Below, piece by piece: positions 16,371-24,264 of a DNA stretch of 64,000 nucleotides. Positions within the stretch are counted from its first letter, which is position 1. Each line of letters starts with the position of its first letter. The stretch is from positions 1 to 64,000 of the forward strand of contig CAZMZW010000002.1 of NCBI GenBank assembly GCA_964571135.1. Reading direction: 5' to 3'. The position numbers were made by a program, and so were the translations under genes. The notes below the pieces were generated by a model. That model saw nothing but the letters and a program-made list of their open reading frames with translations, ran no database searches and was not told the origin of the DNA. This DNA comes from CAZMZW01 sp964571135 (GTDB lineage Bacteria > Chloroflexota > Anaerolineae > Anaerolineales > Anaerolineaceae).

Positions 16371-16796
16371 GTGGAAAAAACATTTATAGTCAAAGGAACA
16401 CCAGTAAGTGAATGGTCACTGGTGGATGCCAGCAACCAGGGAATTGGTCGCATGGCAACCCAGATAGCCGGTTTGCTAATGGGAAAGCATAAAGCCTGTT
16501 TTACACCCGGCGTTCTCGTTGGTGATCATGTTGTAGTGATTAATGCTAAGGATATGAGGATTACCCAGCAACGTCTGGATTCCAAAGTGTATTATCACCA
16601 TTCTGGTTATCCCAGTGGGTTGAAATCAGTCGGTCTGGCGGAACAAATGCGCGTTCACCCTGACCGTGTGATCCGTGCAGCTGTGTGGGGAATGATCCCG
16701 CATACCAAGATTGGAAGAGAGATCATCAAACGCTTGTATATTTATCCTGGCAATGAGCATCCACATACCGGACAAAATCCAAAACCGGTCAAATAG
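16371..16796 (+). CDS. rplM: 50S ribosomal protein L13
   Basis: L13 is an early large-subunit assembly protein. The protein has 141 residues and reads from a GTG codon (VEKTFIVKGTPVSEW) preceded by TTGGAG. Core signatures are GRMATQIAGLLMGKHKACFTP and KVYYHHSGYPSGLKSVGL, with RAVWGMIPHTKIGREIIKRL further on. It is paired with rpsI as usual. Confidence 0.97.
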   Translation: MEKTFIVKGTPVSEWSLVDASNQGIGRMATQIAGLLMGKHKACFTPGVLVGDHVVVINAKDMRITQQRLDSKVYYHHSGYPSGLKSVGLAEQMRVHPDRVIRAAVWGMIPHTKIGREIIKRLYIYPGNEHPHTGQNPKPVK

Positions 16797-16809
16797 AGGA
16801 GTATGAAGC

Positions 16810-17205
16810 ATGTCTGTTCAATATTATGAAGGTATCGGTCGCCGAAAAGAAAGTACTGCCCGTGTTCGATTAATGGCGGGAAGCGGTGGTTTTATCGTCA
16901 ATGAAAAGAAAATGGAAGATTTTTTTGGTCGCTATGGTGATTCGCAGTCCATTCTTTTACCGTTTGCTGCGACGGGCGAAAACCGCAGTGCTTATGACAT
17001 CACCGTGATCGTCAAAGGTGGCGGAGTAAATGGGCAGACTGAATCTGTCCGATTAGGTCTTGCCAGAGCACTTACCAAATTGAATCCTGAATATATTCAT
17101 GCCCTGCGCAAGGGCGGTCTCCTCACCCGCGATCCCCGTGTTAAGGAGCGCAAGAAACCAGGTCTGAAACGTGCCCGCAAAGCACCGACCTATACCAAAC
17201 GCTAG
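16810..17205 (+). CDS. rpsI: 30S ribosomal protein S9
   Basis: S9 sends its C-terminal tail towards P-site tRNA. The protein has 131 residues, starting MSVQYYEGIGRRKESTARVRL and ending in the typical basic tail KKPGLKRARKAPTYTKR. It is the last gene of the ribosomal block and is followed by a strong hairpin. Confidence 0.98.
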   Translation: MSVQYYEGIGRRKESTARVRLMAGSGGFIVNEKKMEDFFGRYGDSQSILLPFAATGENRSAYDITVIVKGGGVNGQTESVRLGLARALTKLNPEYIHALRKGGLLTRDPRVKERKKPGLKRARKAPTYTKR

Positions 17206-17231
17206 ATCAAGATCTGCTTAAGAAAAAAATC

Positions 17232-17265
17232 TATGCTACCCACTCACAACCGAGTGGGTAGTATA
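17232..17265 (+). terminator. Hairpin terminator after rpsI
   Basis: A perfect ten-base stem, CTACCCACTC (17236-17245) with GAGTGGGTAG (17252-17261), has a six-base loop and extends further with a G-T pair and three A-T pairs. The T-run after it on the + strand is poor (ACTTTC). A run of A upstream would make it a better terminator on the opposite strand. It most likely ends the ribosomal superoperon. Confidence 0.65.
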
Positions 17266-17302
17266 CTTTCCGGGTAAAAATATACAAATCTAGGAAATAA
17301 AA

Positions 17303-18403
17303 ATGTCTTTTTCTGATCTTCCGAAAATATTAGATGTACTCAAAATCTCAGACGAGAGCCAGCTGATTCTGGTTAATGCGTTGGATCTCTCATCAAAATA
17401 CTATCCAACCTTTGCCCCTGACCAACAAGTTCTGATCTTTGATCTTCTTCCAAATAAAGAACTTCAAAAGAATATTTCATTATTGAAAATGATCTATCCT
17501 GAAAATGTTGATTGTCAGATTTTAAATAAAACAACCCAGGGCAAATGGGAAATGCGCACAGCACAAATTAAAGAAATTGATCAAATAAAAAGCAGTTCGG
17601 TTATTTTTATCCCGCCGTCTTTGGCTTCATCTTCTTTGGAGGCTTTTGAAGAACTAATAGCCCATTTAAGATCACCACTGGGATGCCCCTGGGATCGCGA
17701 GCAAACCCACCAGACTTTACGGTCAAATTTATTGGAAGAGACCTATGAAGTCATCAAAGCGTTGGATGAGAATGATATATCTGGATTACGAGAAGAAATG
17801 GGCGACCTGCTTTTGCAAATCGTGTTACATTCTCAGATCTCCAACGAAGCTGGTGAATTTAATCTGTCCGAAGTGATTCATGGAATCCATACTAAACTTG
17901 TTCATCGACATCCGCATGTATTTGGAGACACTAATGTTGGCAATGCTGAAGGAGTAATCCGTAATTGGGAGGTGTTGAAATCTGCCGAAAGGGATGAGAA
18001 TGGAAAAGGGGAGGGTCAAAGCATTCTAAGCGGAGTACCCACTGCCATGCCAGCATTATCCCTTGCCCAGGAATATCAAAAGCGGGCAGCCAGGGTTGGT
18101 TTTGACTGGCCAGAATTAGAACCGGTTATAGATAAAGTGTACGAAGAACTGGAAGAGTTAAAGCAAGCGAAAACTCAACTTCGGAAAGAAGAAGAATTGG
18201 GTGATCTTTTATTTGCAGTGGTTAATTTAATACGCTGGTATAAAGTGGATGCCGAAAGCGCTTTAAGAAAAATGGATGAGCGATTCTTAAAACGATTTAA
18301 TTACATTGAAGAAAAAGTACGCAAACAGGGACGAAAATTGCAGGAAATGAAGTTAGATGAAATGGATGCCCTATGGGAAGAAGCTAAAGACAATGGTTTG
18401 TAG
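17303..18403 (+). CDS. mazG: MazG-family nucleoside triphosphate pyrophosphohydrolase
   Basis: MazG proteins hydrolyse NTPs to NMP and pyrophosphate. The protein has 366 residues. The first MazG repeat starts at about residue 115 with HLRSPLGCPWDREQTHQTLR, LLEETYEV and EEMGDLLLQIVLHSQ, which carry the metal-binding acidic residues. A second repeat near residue 270 has YEELEELKQA and EEELGDLLFAVVN. Residues 1-105 resemble the second half of the tetrapyrrole-methylase domain often fused to MazG in Firmicutes and Chloroflexota. The SAM-binding first half is missing, so it may be a remnant. TAGGAA precedes the ATG. Confidence 0.9.
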   Translation: MSFSDLPKILDVLKISDESQLILVNALDLSSKYYPTFAPDQQVLIFDLLPNKELQKNISLLKMIYPENVDCQILNKTTQGKWEMRTAQIKEIDQIKSSSVIFIPPSLASSSLEAFEELIAHLRSPLGCPWDREQTHQTLRSNLLEETYEVIKALDENDISGLREEMGDLLLQIVLHSQISNEAGEFNLSEVIHGIHTKLVHRHPHVFGDTNVGNAEGVIRNWEVLKSAERDENGKGEGQSILSGVPTAMPALSLAQEYQKRAARVGFDWPELEPVIDKVYEELEELKQAKTQLRKEEELGDLLFAVVNLIRWYKVDAESALRKMDERFLKRFNYIEEKVRKQGRKLQEMKLDEMDALWEEAKDNGL

Positions 18404-18428
18404 AATTGAGATTTAGGTTATTCAAGGA

Positions 18429-19070
18429 TTAATCAACAAGACCATATCTTAACGCGAGGACTGCGGCCTGAGTGCGGTCTTCGACTTCAAGTTTTTCCAA
18501 AATATCGCTGACGTAATTTCTCACAGTTCCTTCAGATAAAAAGAGTTCCTGGGCAATTTCCGCGTTGGCAAGTCCATGAGAAAGGCAGCGCAATATTTGC
18601 ATCTCACGTTCACTGAGGTTCTTGCCCATTGTTGTAGCTTCTGGATTGGGTGTTTTGGCTATTTTTTCAAAGAGCTTTCCAGCAATTTTGGTATCCACAG
18701 GAGTCTTTCCCTCAAATACCTCATGAATGGCAAGGATCAAATTCTCGCGCGAGGTGTCCTTAAGTAAATAACCATCTGCTCCATTTCGGATGGCATCAAA
18801 TAACCAGGCATCTGCATCATACGTTGTAAGGACTAATATCTTGATCCTGGGAAATTTCTCCTTGATCAGTTTGGTGGCTTGAATGCCATTTAAAATCGGC
18901 ATTTTTAAGTCCATTAAAATCACATCGACAGGTTTGCGATCAAGGGATTCCGCCAATTCCTGTCCGTTGTTTGAAATACTTACAACCTGCATGTCCTGGG
19001 CAGTACTTAAAATGGCTTCCAATCCCTGGCAGACAACTTCCTGGTCATCACAAATTGCTATTTTAATCAT
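18429..19070 (-). CDS. NarL/LuxR-type two-component response regulator
   Basis: This is a DNA-binding transcription regulator activated by the adjacent kinase. The protein has 213 residues from ATG 19070. The receiver domain shows the acidic pair in ICDDQEVV, the phospho-acceptor Asp in VDVILMDLKMP, and the conserved Lys in YLLKDTS. The C-terminal LuxR helix-turn-helix shows LSEREMQILRCLSHGLANAEIAQELFLSEGTVRNYV. A TTG codon 12 bases upstream is possible, but the ATG overlaps the kinase stop by 8 bases, fitting translational coupling. The likely target is the divergent export operon. Confidence 0.93.
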   Translation of the reverse strand: MIKIAICDDQEVVCQGLEAILSTAQDMQVVSISNNGQELAESLDRKPVDVILMDLKMPILNGIQATKLIKEKFPRIKILVLTTYDADAWLFDAIRNGADGYLLKDTSRENLILAIHEVFEGKTPVDTKIAGKLFEKIAKTPNPEATTMGKNLSEREMQILRCLSHGLANAEIAQELFLSEGTVRNYVSDILEKLEVEDRTQAAVLALRYGLVD

Positions 19071-20319
19071 AATCTCTCTCAATTAATACATCAATTAATG
19101 TACCTTTTTTGGGGCTGCCGGTAATAGAAAAAAATCCACCCAGAGCCTCCACTCTCTCCTGCATGCCTCGAATTCCAAAATTATCCTTTTTACTGATCAC
19201 ATTATTATTGATTCCGGTCCCATCATCAGAAATTTGCAGATGGATTTCTTTATTTTGAATGAATAACTTTAAGAATACATTCCGGGCATTCGAATGCCGA
19301 ATGATATTTTCTACGGCTTCCTGGACCACTCGAAAAAGGCAATGGTTAATCTCCCCAGGAAGTGAGTCCATCCCTTCCGATATAGAAGAAGTGACATTAA
19401 AACCAGCGCGTTCTTTTGCGGATAATAGAATATTGGTGATGGCGCGAGTCAGACCAAAGGTATCTAGTTCTGAAGCACGCAGATCCTTTAACGTTCTCCG
19501 TGTTTCTTTTAGACCGCTACGGGTATTTTCCAGGGATTTTACGAGAAGTGATTTGGCTTCCTCTCCATTTATATCAAACAAAGATTTCACCGCTTCCAGT
19601 TGCACTGCCACACTGCTCAAAGTATGGGCCAGGGTATCGTGCAATTCGCGGGCAATCCGGTTGCGTTCCTGGCTCTGAGCCAATTTCTCAGTTGTGAATG
19701 CATATTTGCGTAATTTCGCATTGGACACTTCCAATTGTTTTTGCTGACTGCGCTGTATTTCCACCAATCGATATTCGATCCACCCCACCAATCCCAGGAT
19801 GATCCCACGACCCAGGATTCCCAAAGATAGAATTCCAAACAAGTACCAATCTTCGCTTGTGAAAAATGAAGTAGGAATGATCTCGGCTAAGGTGATCAAT
19901 GAACAATAGACGATAACATACTTGAATTGATACTGCCAGGCGATATAAACAAGAGGGATGACGAGAAATATCAGCGTATCCCAGCGTGAAAACCCCAGGG
20001 CAGGTGAGGGCAGGTTTCTATTGGCTGACAATGAAAAAAGAAAACGGGAACCGATCGTGATGATCGTTTGGGCAAACAGGATCCCAAGGATCGCTTTTTT
20101 TGATAAATTCTTTTGAACGATTGGAATGAATAAAGCAATCAAAATTATTCCCATCAATATCACGGGTAGTAAAGTAGATGGTTCCATGAATAGGAACTCT
20201 TCGTGACGGGAAGGACCGCGAGGCTGGAAATTAAAAGTAAAAATATAGATGAGGATCTGAATAAAGATGGATAACCGTAATATTGGAATGATCCTCTGGT
20301 CAAGACTTTTTTCATTCAT
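19063..20319 (-). CDS. Membrane sensor histidine kinase, HisKA_3 type
   Basis: This is the sensor of the two-component pair. The protein has 418 residues. About six hydrophobic segments lie in residues 10-190 with little extracytoplasmic sequence, so it may sense the membrane or intramembrane signals. Dimerisation and phosphorylation follow with RNRIARELHDTLAHTLSSVAVQLE (phospho-His near residue 225). The ATPase domain has QEAVENIIRHSNA, ISDDGTGI and FGIRGMQERVEALGG. The first gene of the - strand pair, it is divergent from the adaptor gene at 20498. Confidence 0.92.
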   Translation of the reverse strand: MNEKSLDQRIIPILRLSIFIQILIYIFTFNFQPRGPSRHEEFLFMEPSTLLPVILMGIILIALFIPIVQKNLSKKAILGILFAQTIITIGSRFLFSLSANRNLPSPALGFSRWDTLIFLVIPLVYIAWQYQFKYVIVYCSLITLAEIIPTSFFTSEDWYLFGILSLGILGRGIILGLVGWIEYRLVEIQRSQQKQLEVSNAKLRKYAFTTEKLAQSQERNRIARELHDTLAHTLSSVAVQLEAVKSLFDINGEEAKSLLVKSLENTRSGLKETRRTLKDLRASELDTFGLTRAITNILLSAKERAGFNVTSSISEGMDSLPGEINHCLFRVVQEAVENIIRHSNARNVFLKLFIQNKEIHLQISDDGTGINNNVISKKDNFGIRGMQERVEALGGFFSITGSPKKGTLIDVLIERDYD

Positions 20320-20375
20320 AAGTTCATATTAGCACGAATACAAAAAAATCACCTGTTACATCGATGAGGTTTGAG

Positions 20376-20391
20376 TATGACAGCCGTCATA
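20376..20391. promoter_or_regulatory. Perfect inverted repeat, candidate response-regulator operator
   Basis: TATGAC-AGCC-GTCATA is a perfect six-base inverted repeat with a four-base spacer. It lies in the 178-base region between the divergent kinase and adaptor genes. Such dyads are typical binding sites for dimeric NarL/LuxR-type regulators. The assignment to the neighbouring regulator is inference. Confidence 0.5.
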
Positions 20392-20399
20392 TGTTTTCT

Positions 20400-20418
20400 T
20401 GACTGCACTCATTAGTCA
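20400..20418. promoter_or_regulatory. Second inverted repeat overlapping a -35-like box
   Basis: TGACT and AGTCA are separated by nine bases. The left arm lies inside a TTGACT -35-like hexamer at 20399-20404, though I could not find a convincing -10 at the right distance. It shares the TGAC/GTCA core with the repeat nine bases upstream, so the two could form a tandem operator. Confidence 0.35.
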
Positions 20419-20497
20419 TGATGATTCTGCCCACTGATGAATTTTGCCCCGCATGTATAAGATTATTACTGACTTTATTATAGAAAAGGAAAAAGGC

Positions 20498-22087
20498 ATG
20501 AAGACCAAGAATATGCAAACCAAAGTGAGTGATTTCATAAAAATGATTGTGAATAAAATAAAAGGCCTATATCAGACCAAAAGAAAACTGACCATAGCAA
20601 TTGGAGTGGGGGCTCTTATTTTGATTGTTGTAATGATACTTTTAATCAGTTCATCATCTAAAAGCACCAAAGCTGTCACTTACAGTTCTGTTAAAATAAC
20701 TAAAGGGGATATCACCCAGACGATTGATGTGGTGGGTAATATTGAGGCCGTACCTTCTGCGATTCTTAACTGGCAGACTAGCGGAATAGTCGCCCCGGTA
20801 AATTTGAAGGTAGGTGATCAGGTAAAAGAAGGAGATGCCCTGCTCAGTCTCGTAAATAATTCGGTGGCATCATCCATATTAAGCGCTCAAAACGATCTTT
20901 TGGCTGCTCAGCTTACCCTGAATACCCTTAAAAATGGAAATATGCAATTGACAACTGCCACTCAGGCGCTGGCGGTTGCTCAAAAAGCTTATCTAAAGAA
21001 ACTGGCAAGCCGGAATTGGTGGATTGTTACTGCGGTTTCACCCGAAGCGATTGATCTTGCCAGGGCAAAATATTATGAAACCAAAGATGCATTTTGGAAT
21101 GCACAGCAAGCGTATCAAGCACTTTATCAAAAAAATCCTAATTGGAAAACTATCGCTCCAGATACAGCCACTTCTACTGCTTATGATGCAATGAAAGCCG
21201 CTGAATTAACTTATAACAAGGCGACTACAAATCTGAATTTTCTTATCGGGAATGGTTATGGTAACAACAATGTGGTAGAGCAAGCTTTTCTTAATTTTGA
21301 TGTTGCCAAAGCAACCCTGGCTGAAGCCCAGGCAACCTGGCAGGCATATAACAATGCTTCACCATATGTCAAAGCAGCTGAAGCCAAAGTTCAAGCCTTG
21401 CAAAATACCATTAACTCGGCCAAGATCATTGCCCCATTCACTGGCACTGTGACTGATTTACTGGCTACTACGGGACAAACCGTTTCTTCGGGTACTCAAG
21501 CATTGCAAATGGATGACCTGAATAACCTGATGATCAACGTCAGCGTTTCAGAAGTGGATGTGAATAAATTGGCTGTTGGTCAGGAGGCGAGTATCACTTT
21601 TGCTGCAGTTAGTGGCAAAACATACAAAGGTACAATAGTGCAGGTAGGAAAAGCCGGTTCAAGCGCATCCGGAGTGGTAGAATTCTATGCCACGATCAAA
21701 GTAACTGATGCGGATGCCAATGTTAAACCAGGTTTTTCCGCAACGATCAGTATTGTAACCAGCAAAGTTCAAAACGTTTTACTGGTTCCCAATCTGGCGA
21801 TTGCGACCAATACAAGTGGAAAATCCTTTGTCATGCTAAGTAAAAATGGTACAACCACACCTGTGGCCGTGGAACTCGGATCCAAGTCTGATCTATATAC
21901 TGAGGTGAAAAGTGGCGACCTGAAAGAGGGTGATACTGTGCTGATTGAATTATCATCTTCCAGCTCCAGCACAACCAACAACCGTGCAATGTTTGGCATC
22001 ATGGGCGGTTTTGGAGGCGGCGGTGAACCTCCCCGAACGCCATCCACCACAAATGGTTCCAACTCTTCTAGCCGCACCGGTCAGTGA
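20498..22087 (+). CDS. HlyD/MacA-type periplasmic adaptor subunit, copy 1
   Basis: This adaptor connects an ABC transporter to the outside and may participate in substrate transfer. From ATG 20498 (AAGGAAAAAGG upstream) the protein has 529 residues. A basic N-terminus precedes one membrane segment at about 31-52, then a biotinyl-lipoyl-like half (VNLKVGDQVKEGDALLSL). A long helical hairpin at about residues 130-300 is followed by the second half (AKIIAPFTGTVTDLLATTGQTV) and the beta-barrel. The C-terminus is Ser/Asn/Gly-rich (FGGGGE). A TTG codon at 20444 is in frame but less likely. It is paralogous to the gene at 24261. Confidence 0.9.
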   Translation: MKTKNMQTKVSDFIKMIVNKIKGLYQTKRKLTIAIGVGALILIVVMILLISSSSKSTKAVTYSSVKITKGDITQTIDVVGNIEAVPSAILNWQTSGIVAPVNLKVGDQVKEGDALLSLVNNSVASSILSAQNDLLAAQLTLNTLKNGNMQLTTATQALAVAQKAYLKKLASRNWWIVTAVSPEAIDLARAKYYETKDAFWNAQQAYQALYQKNPNWKTIAPDTATSTAYDAMKAAELTYNKATTNLNFLIGNGYGNNNVVEQAFLNFDVAKATLAEAQATWQAYNNASPYVKAAEAKVQALQNTINSAKIIAPFTGTVTDLLATTGQTVSSGTQALQMDDLNNLMINVSVSEVDVNKLAVGQEASITFAAVSGKTYKGTIVQVGKAGSSASGVVEFYATIKVTDADANVKPGFSATISIVTSKVQNVLLVPNLAIATNTSGKSFVMLSKNGTTTPVAVELGSKSDLYTEVKSGDLKEGDTVLIELSSSSSSTTNNRAMFGIMGGFGGGGEPPRTPSTTNGSNSSSRTGQ

Positions 22088-22118
22088 TATTGATAAGATT
22101 AAGATCATAGGGAAAAAT

Positions 22119-22799
22119 ATGGCTCAAAAAGTTGTTGAAGCAAAAGATCTGAAAAAGGTTTATCGGATGGGCCTAGTGGATGTGTATGCTCTTCGCGGAG
22201 TATCGGTGAACATCAATAAAGGCGAAATTGTGGCAATTATGGGTCCATCCGGTTCGGGTAAATCCACGTTAATGAATCTTCTTGGCTGTCTGGATAGGCC
22301 CACCTCAGGTAAATATGTACTGAATGGAAAGGATGTATCCCAGCTCTCGGGTAATGACCTGGCTCTGGTTCGTAATAAAGAAGTAGGTTTTGTTTTTCAA
22401 AGTTACAACCTGCTCCAGCGCGCAAGTGCATTATCCAATGTCATGCTTCCTCTTCGCTACTCCCGCGGAGAGAAAATTGAAAATGAGGAACAGAGGGCTG
22501 AGGAGTTGTTGAAACAAGTTGGGTTGAAAGACCGGATTACACATAAGCCTTTTGAAATGTCTGGTGGTGAACAGCAGCGTGTGGCAATTGCCCGTGCTTT
22601 GGTCAATGAACCTTCCATTCTCTTGGCAGATGAACCTACCGGGAACCTGGATTCAAGGTCCGGCAGAGAGATCATGGACCTCCTGGTGGAGATAAACAAA
22701 AAAAGAGGGGTCACGTTGATCATTGTCACCCATGCTCAGGAAGTGGCAAAACAGACACATCGGTTAATTGAATTGGTGGATGGGATGGTGAAAAAATGA
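22119..22799 (+). CDS. MacB/LolD-type ABC transporter ATPase
   Basis: This is the energising subunit of the export system. From ATG 22119 the protein has 226 residues. Walker A is GPSGSGKST, the Q-loop is VFQSYNLL, and the signature is MSGGEQQR (LSGGQ variant). Walker B is ILLADEPTGNLD, and the H-loop is IIVTHAQE. The family (LolD/MacB ATPase) works with FtsX-like permeases. The gene stop overlaps the permease start by four bases. The longer in-frame reading from 21945 would overlap the adaptor gene and is rejected. Confidence 0.94.
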   Translation: MAQKVVEAKDLKKVYRMGLVDVYALRGVSVNINKGEIVAIMGPSGSGKSTLMNLLGCLDRPTSGKYVLNGKDVSQLSGNDLALVRNKEVGFVFQSYNLLQRASALSNVMLPLRYSRGEKIENEEQRAEELLKQVGLKDRITHKPFEMSGGEQQRVAIARALVNEPSILLADEPTGNLDSRSGREIMDLLVEINKKRGVTLIIVTHAQEVAKQTHRLIELVDGMVKK

Positions 22800-24025
22800 A
22801 TATCCGCAGATTTTTTATTGATGCAATTCAAAGTTTAAATTCAAATAAACTCCGCACTATTTTGACCATGCTTGGAATTGTCATAGGAGTGGCAGCGGTG
22901 GTTTCAATGATGGCGATCGGTAAAGGAGCTCAATCGTCGATTACGAATACCATCCAATCCTTGGGAACCAACCTGATATTTGTCTCGAGAGACAGTACAG
23001 TATCCAATGCGGCTCCTCTGACCCTGATGGATTCAAAAGCGATCGAAAGTTCGATGGACACATCTACATCAATTGCTGCGGTTGCGCCCCAAGTGCAAAT
23101 GAACACAACTGTGGTAGTCTCAGGAACTTCCACAAATATACAGTTGATCGGTACTTCTCCTTCCTATCCAACAGTAAGGAATGTCAGCCTTTCATCAGGT
23201 TCATTTTTTACCCCGGCTGATTACGATGAGAGCGCATCCGTGGCAGTGATCGGTTCACAGGTCGTTACCAATCTATTTCCAAAAACACCCCAGGTGGTCG
23301 GACAAAAGATCACGATGGGAAATAATGTTTTTACCGTGATTGGTGTTATAGCCACTAAAGGTGGTTCAGAAGCGGGTACTTCAGATAATCAGGTAATCGT
23401 TCCGTTGACCACAGCTCAGGTGCGATTAGTCACCCGGTCATCTTTCAAAGACCAGATCAATATGATCTCCATTTCAGCCAGAAGTCCGGAATCTGTGACC
23501 ACGGCCATTGCAGAGGTCACATCTCTCCTGAAATCAAGGCATAACATCTCTGCCAGTGCAAAGAATGATTTCACTGTTCTGTCACAGGAAGCAATTACTG
23601 CATCAGCAACGTCTATCGCGGATATCCTCACGCTTTTCCTTGGAGGAATTGGTGCCATTTCTCTTTTAGTGGGTGGAATTGGGATCATGAATATTATGCT
23701 TGTCTCAGTAATTGAACGGACACGCGAAATTGGGCTACGCAAAGCAATGGGTGCCAGGGATAGCGACATCCTTATTCAATTTATGATTGAATCACTCATC
23801 ATTGGATTGGTTGGCGGCATACTCGGTGTGCTGTTTGGATGGGGAATCTCCCAGGTTATCAGAGCATTCGCTTCCTCCGGAAGCATGACCCTGAACCCTG
23901 TCGTTTCTTTGGATGTGGTCTTGCTGGCGACCATTTTCTCAATTGCTGTTGGTCTGGTCTTTGGGATCTACCCAGCCAGGCGCGCCTCCAGGCTTGAACC
24001 GGTTGAAGCCTTGCGAACCGAATAA
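22796..24025 (+). CDS. MacB/FtsX-type ABC transporter permease
   Basis: The membrane subunit has 409 residues. One N-terminal membrane helix (about 18-40) carries the family motif KLRTILTMLGIVIGVAAVV. A large extracytoplasmic MacB_PCD-like domain spans about 45-265. Three C-terminal helices include GIGIMNIMLVSVIERTREIGLRKAMGA and GIYPARRASRLEPVEALRTE. MacB transporters do not move substrates through the membrane but act mechanically on extracytoplasmic substrates with the adaptor. The substrate is unknown. Confidence 0.93.
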   Translation: MNIRRFFIDAIQSLNSNKLRTILTMLGIVIGVAAVVSMMAIGKGAQSSITNTIQSLGTNLIFVSRDSTVSNAAPLTLMDSKAIESSMDTSTSIAAVAPQVQMNTTVVVSGTSTNIQLIGTSPSYPTVRNVSLSSGSFFTPADYDESASVAVIGSQVVTNLFPKTPQVVGQKITMGNNVFTVIGVIATKGGSEAGTSDNQVIVPLTTAQVRLVTRSSFKDQINMISISARSPESVTTAIAEVTSLLKSRHNISASAKNDFTVLSQEAITASATSIADILTLFLGGIGAISLLVGGIGIMNIMLVSVIERTREIGLRKAMGARDSDILIQFMIESLIIGLVGGILGVLFGWGISQVIRAFASSGSMTLNPVVSLDVVLLATIFSIAVGLVFGIYPARRASRLEPVEALRTE

Positions 24026-24077
24026 GATTGAATATGCATTTTGCATTAATGGAAAGACCGGTGGCCATTTATCATTT

Positions 24078-24114
24078 AATCCTTCACCATAAGAATCTGA
24101 TATGGTGAAGGATT
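24078..24114 (+). terminator. Hairpin after the permease gene
   Basis: AATCCTTCACCAT (24078-24090) pairs perfectly over 13 bases with ATGGTGAAGGATT (24102-24114), loop 11 bases. No long T-run follows, so it may be a terminator, an mRNA stabiliser or a processing site between the first three genes and the second adaptor. Confidence 0.5.
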
Positions 24115-24225
24115 TGGCTTATTCACCTTTCAATAATGATTGCATCCCCGCTTAGTCGATAAAATAGTATCATTTATTATGAAACTGTTATGAATAAGAA
24201 GAAATTACCTGGAGAAAATAGCAAT

Positions 24226-24264
24226 ATGAAAAATGTTTTTACGTCATTAAAAAAATTGCAATGA
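24226..24264 (+). CDS. Possible 12-codon leader ORF coupled to adaptor 2
   Basis: ATG 24226 has GGAGAA about 9 bases upstream and reads MKNVFTSLKKLQ before TGA, which overlaps the adaptor ATG as ATGA. The adaptor ATG itself has no ribosome-binding site, so this short frame could deliver ribosomes by coupling. It could also be chance. An earlier in-frame ATG at 24190 would give 24 codons. Confidence 0.35.
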   Translation: MKNVFTSLKKLQ

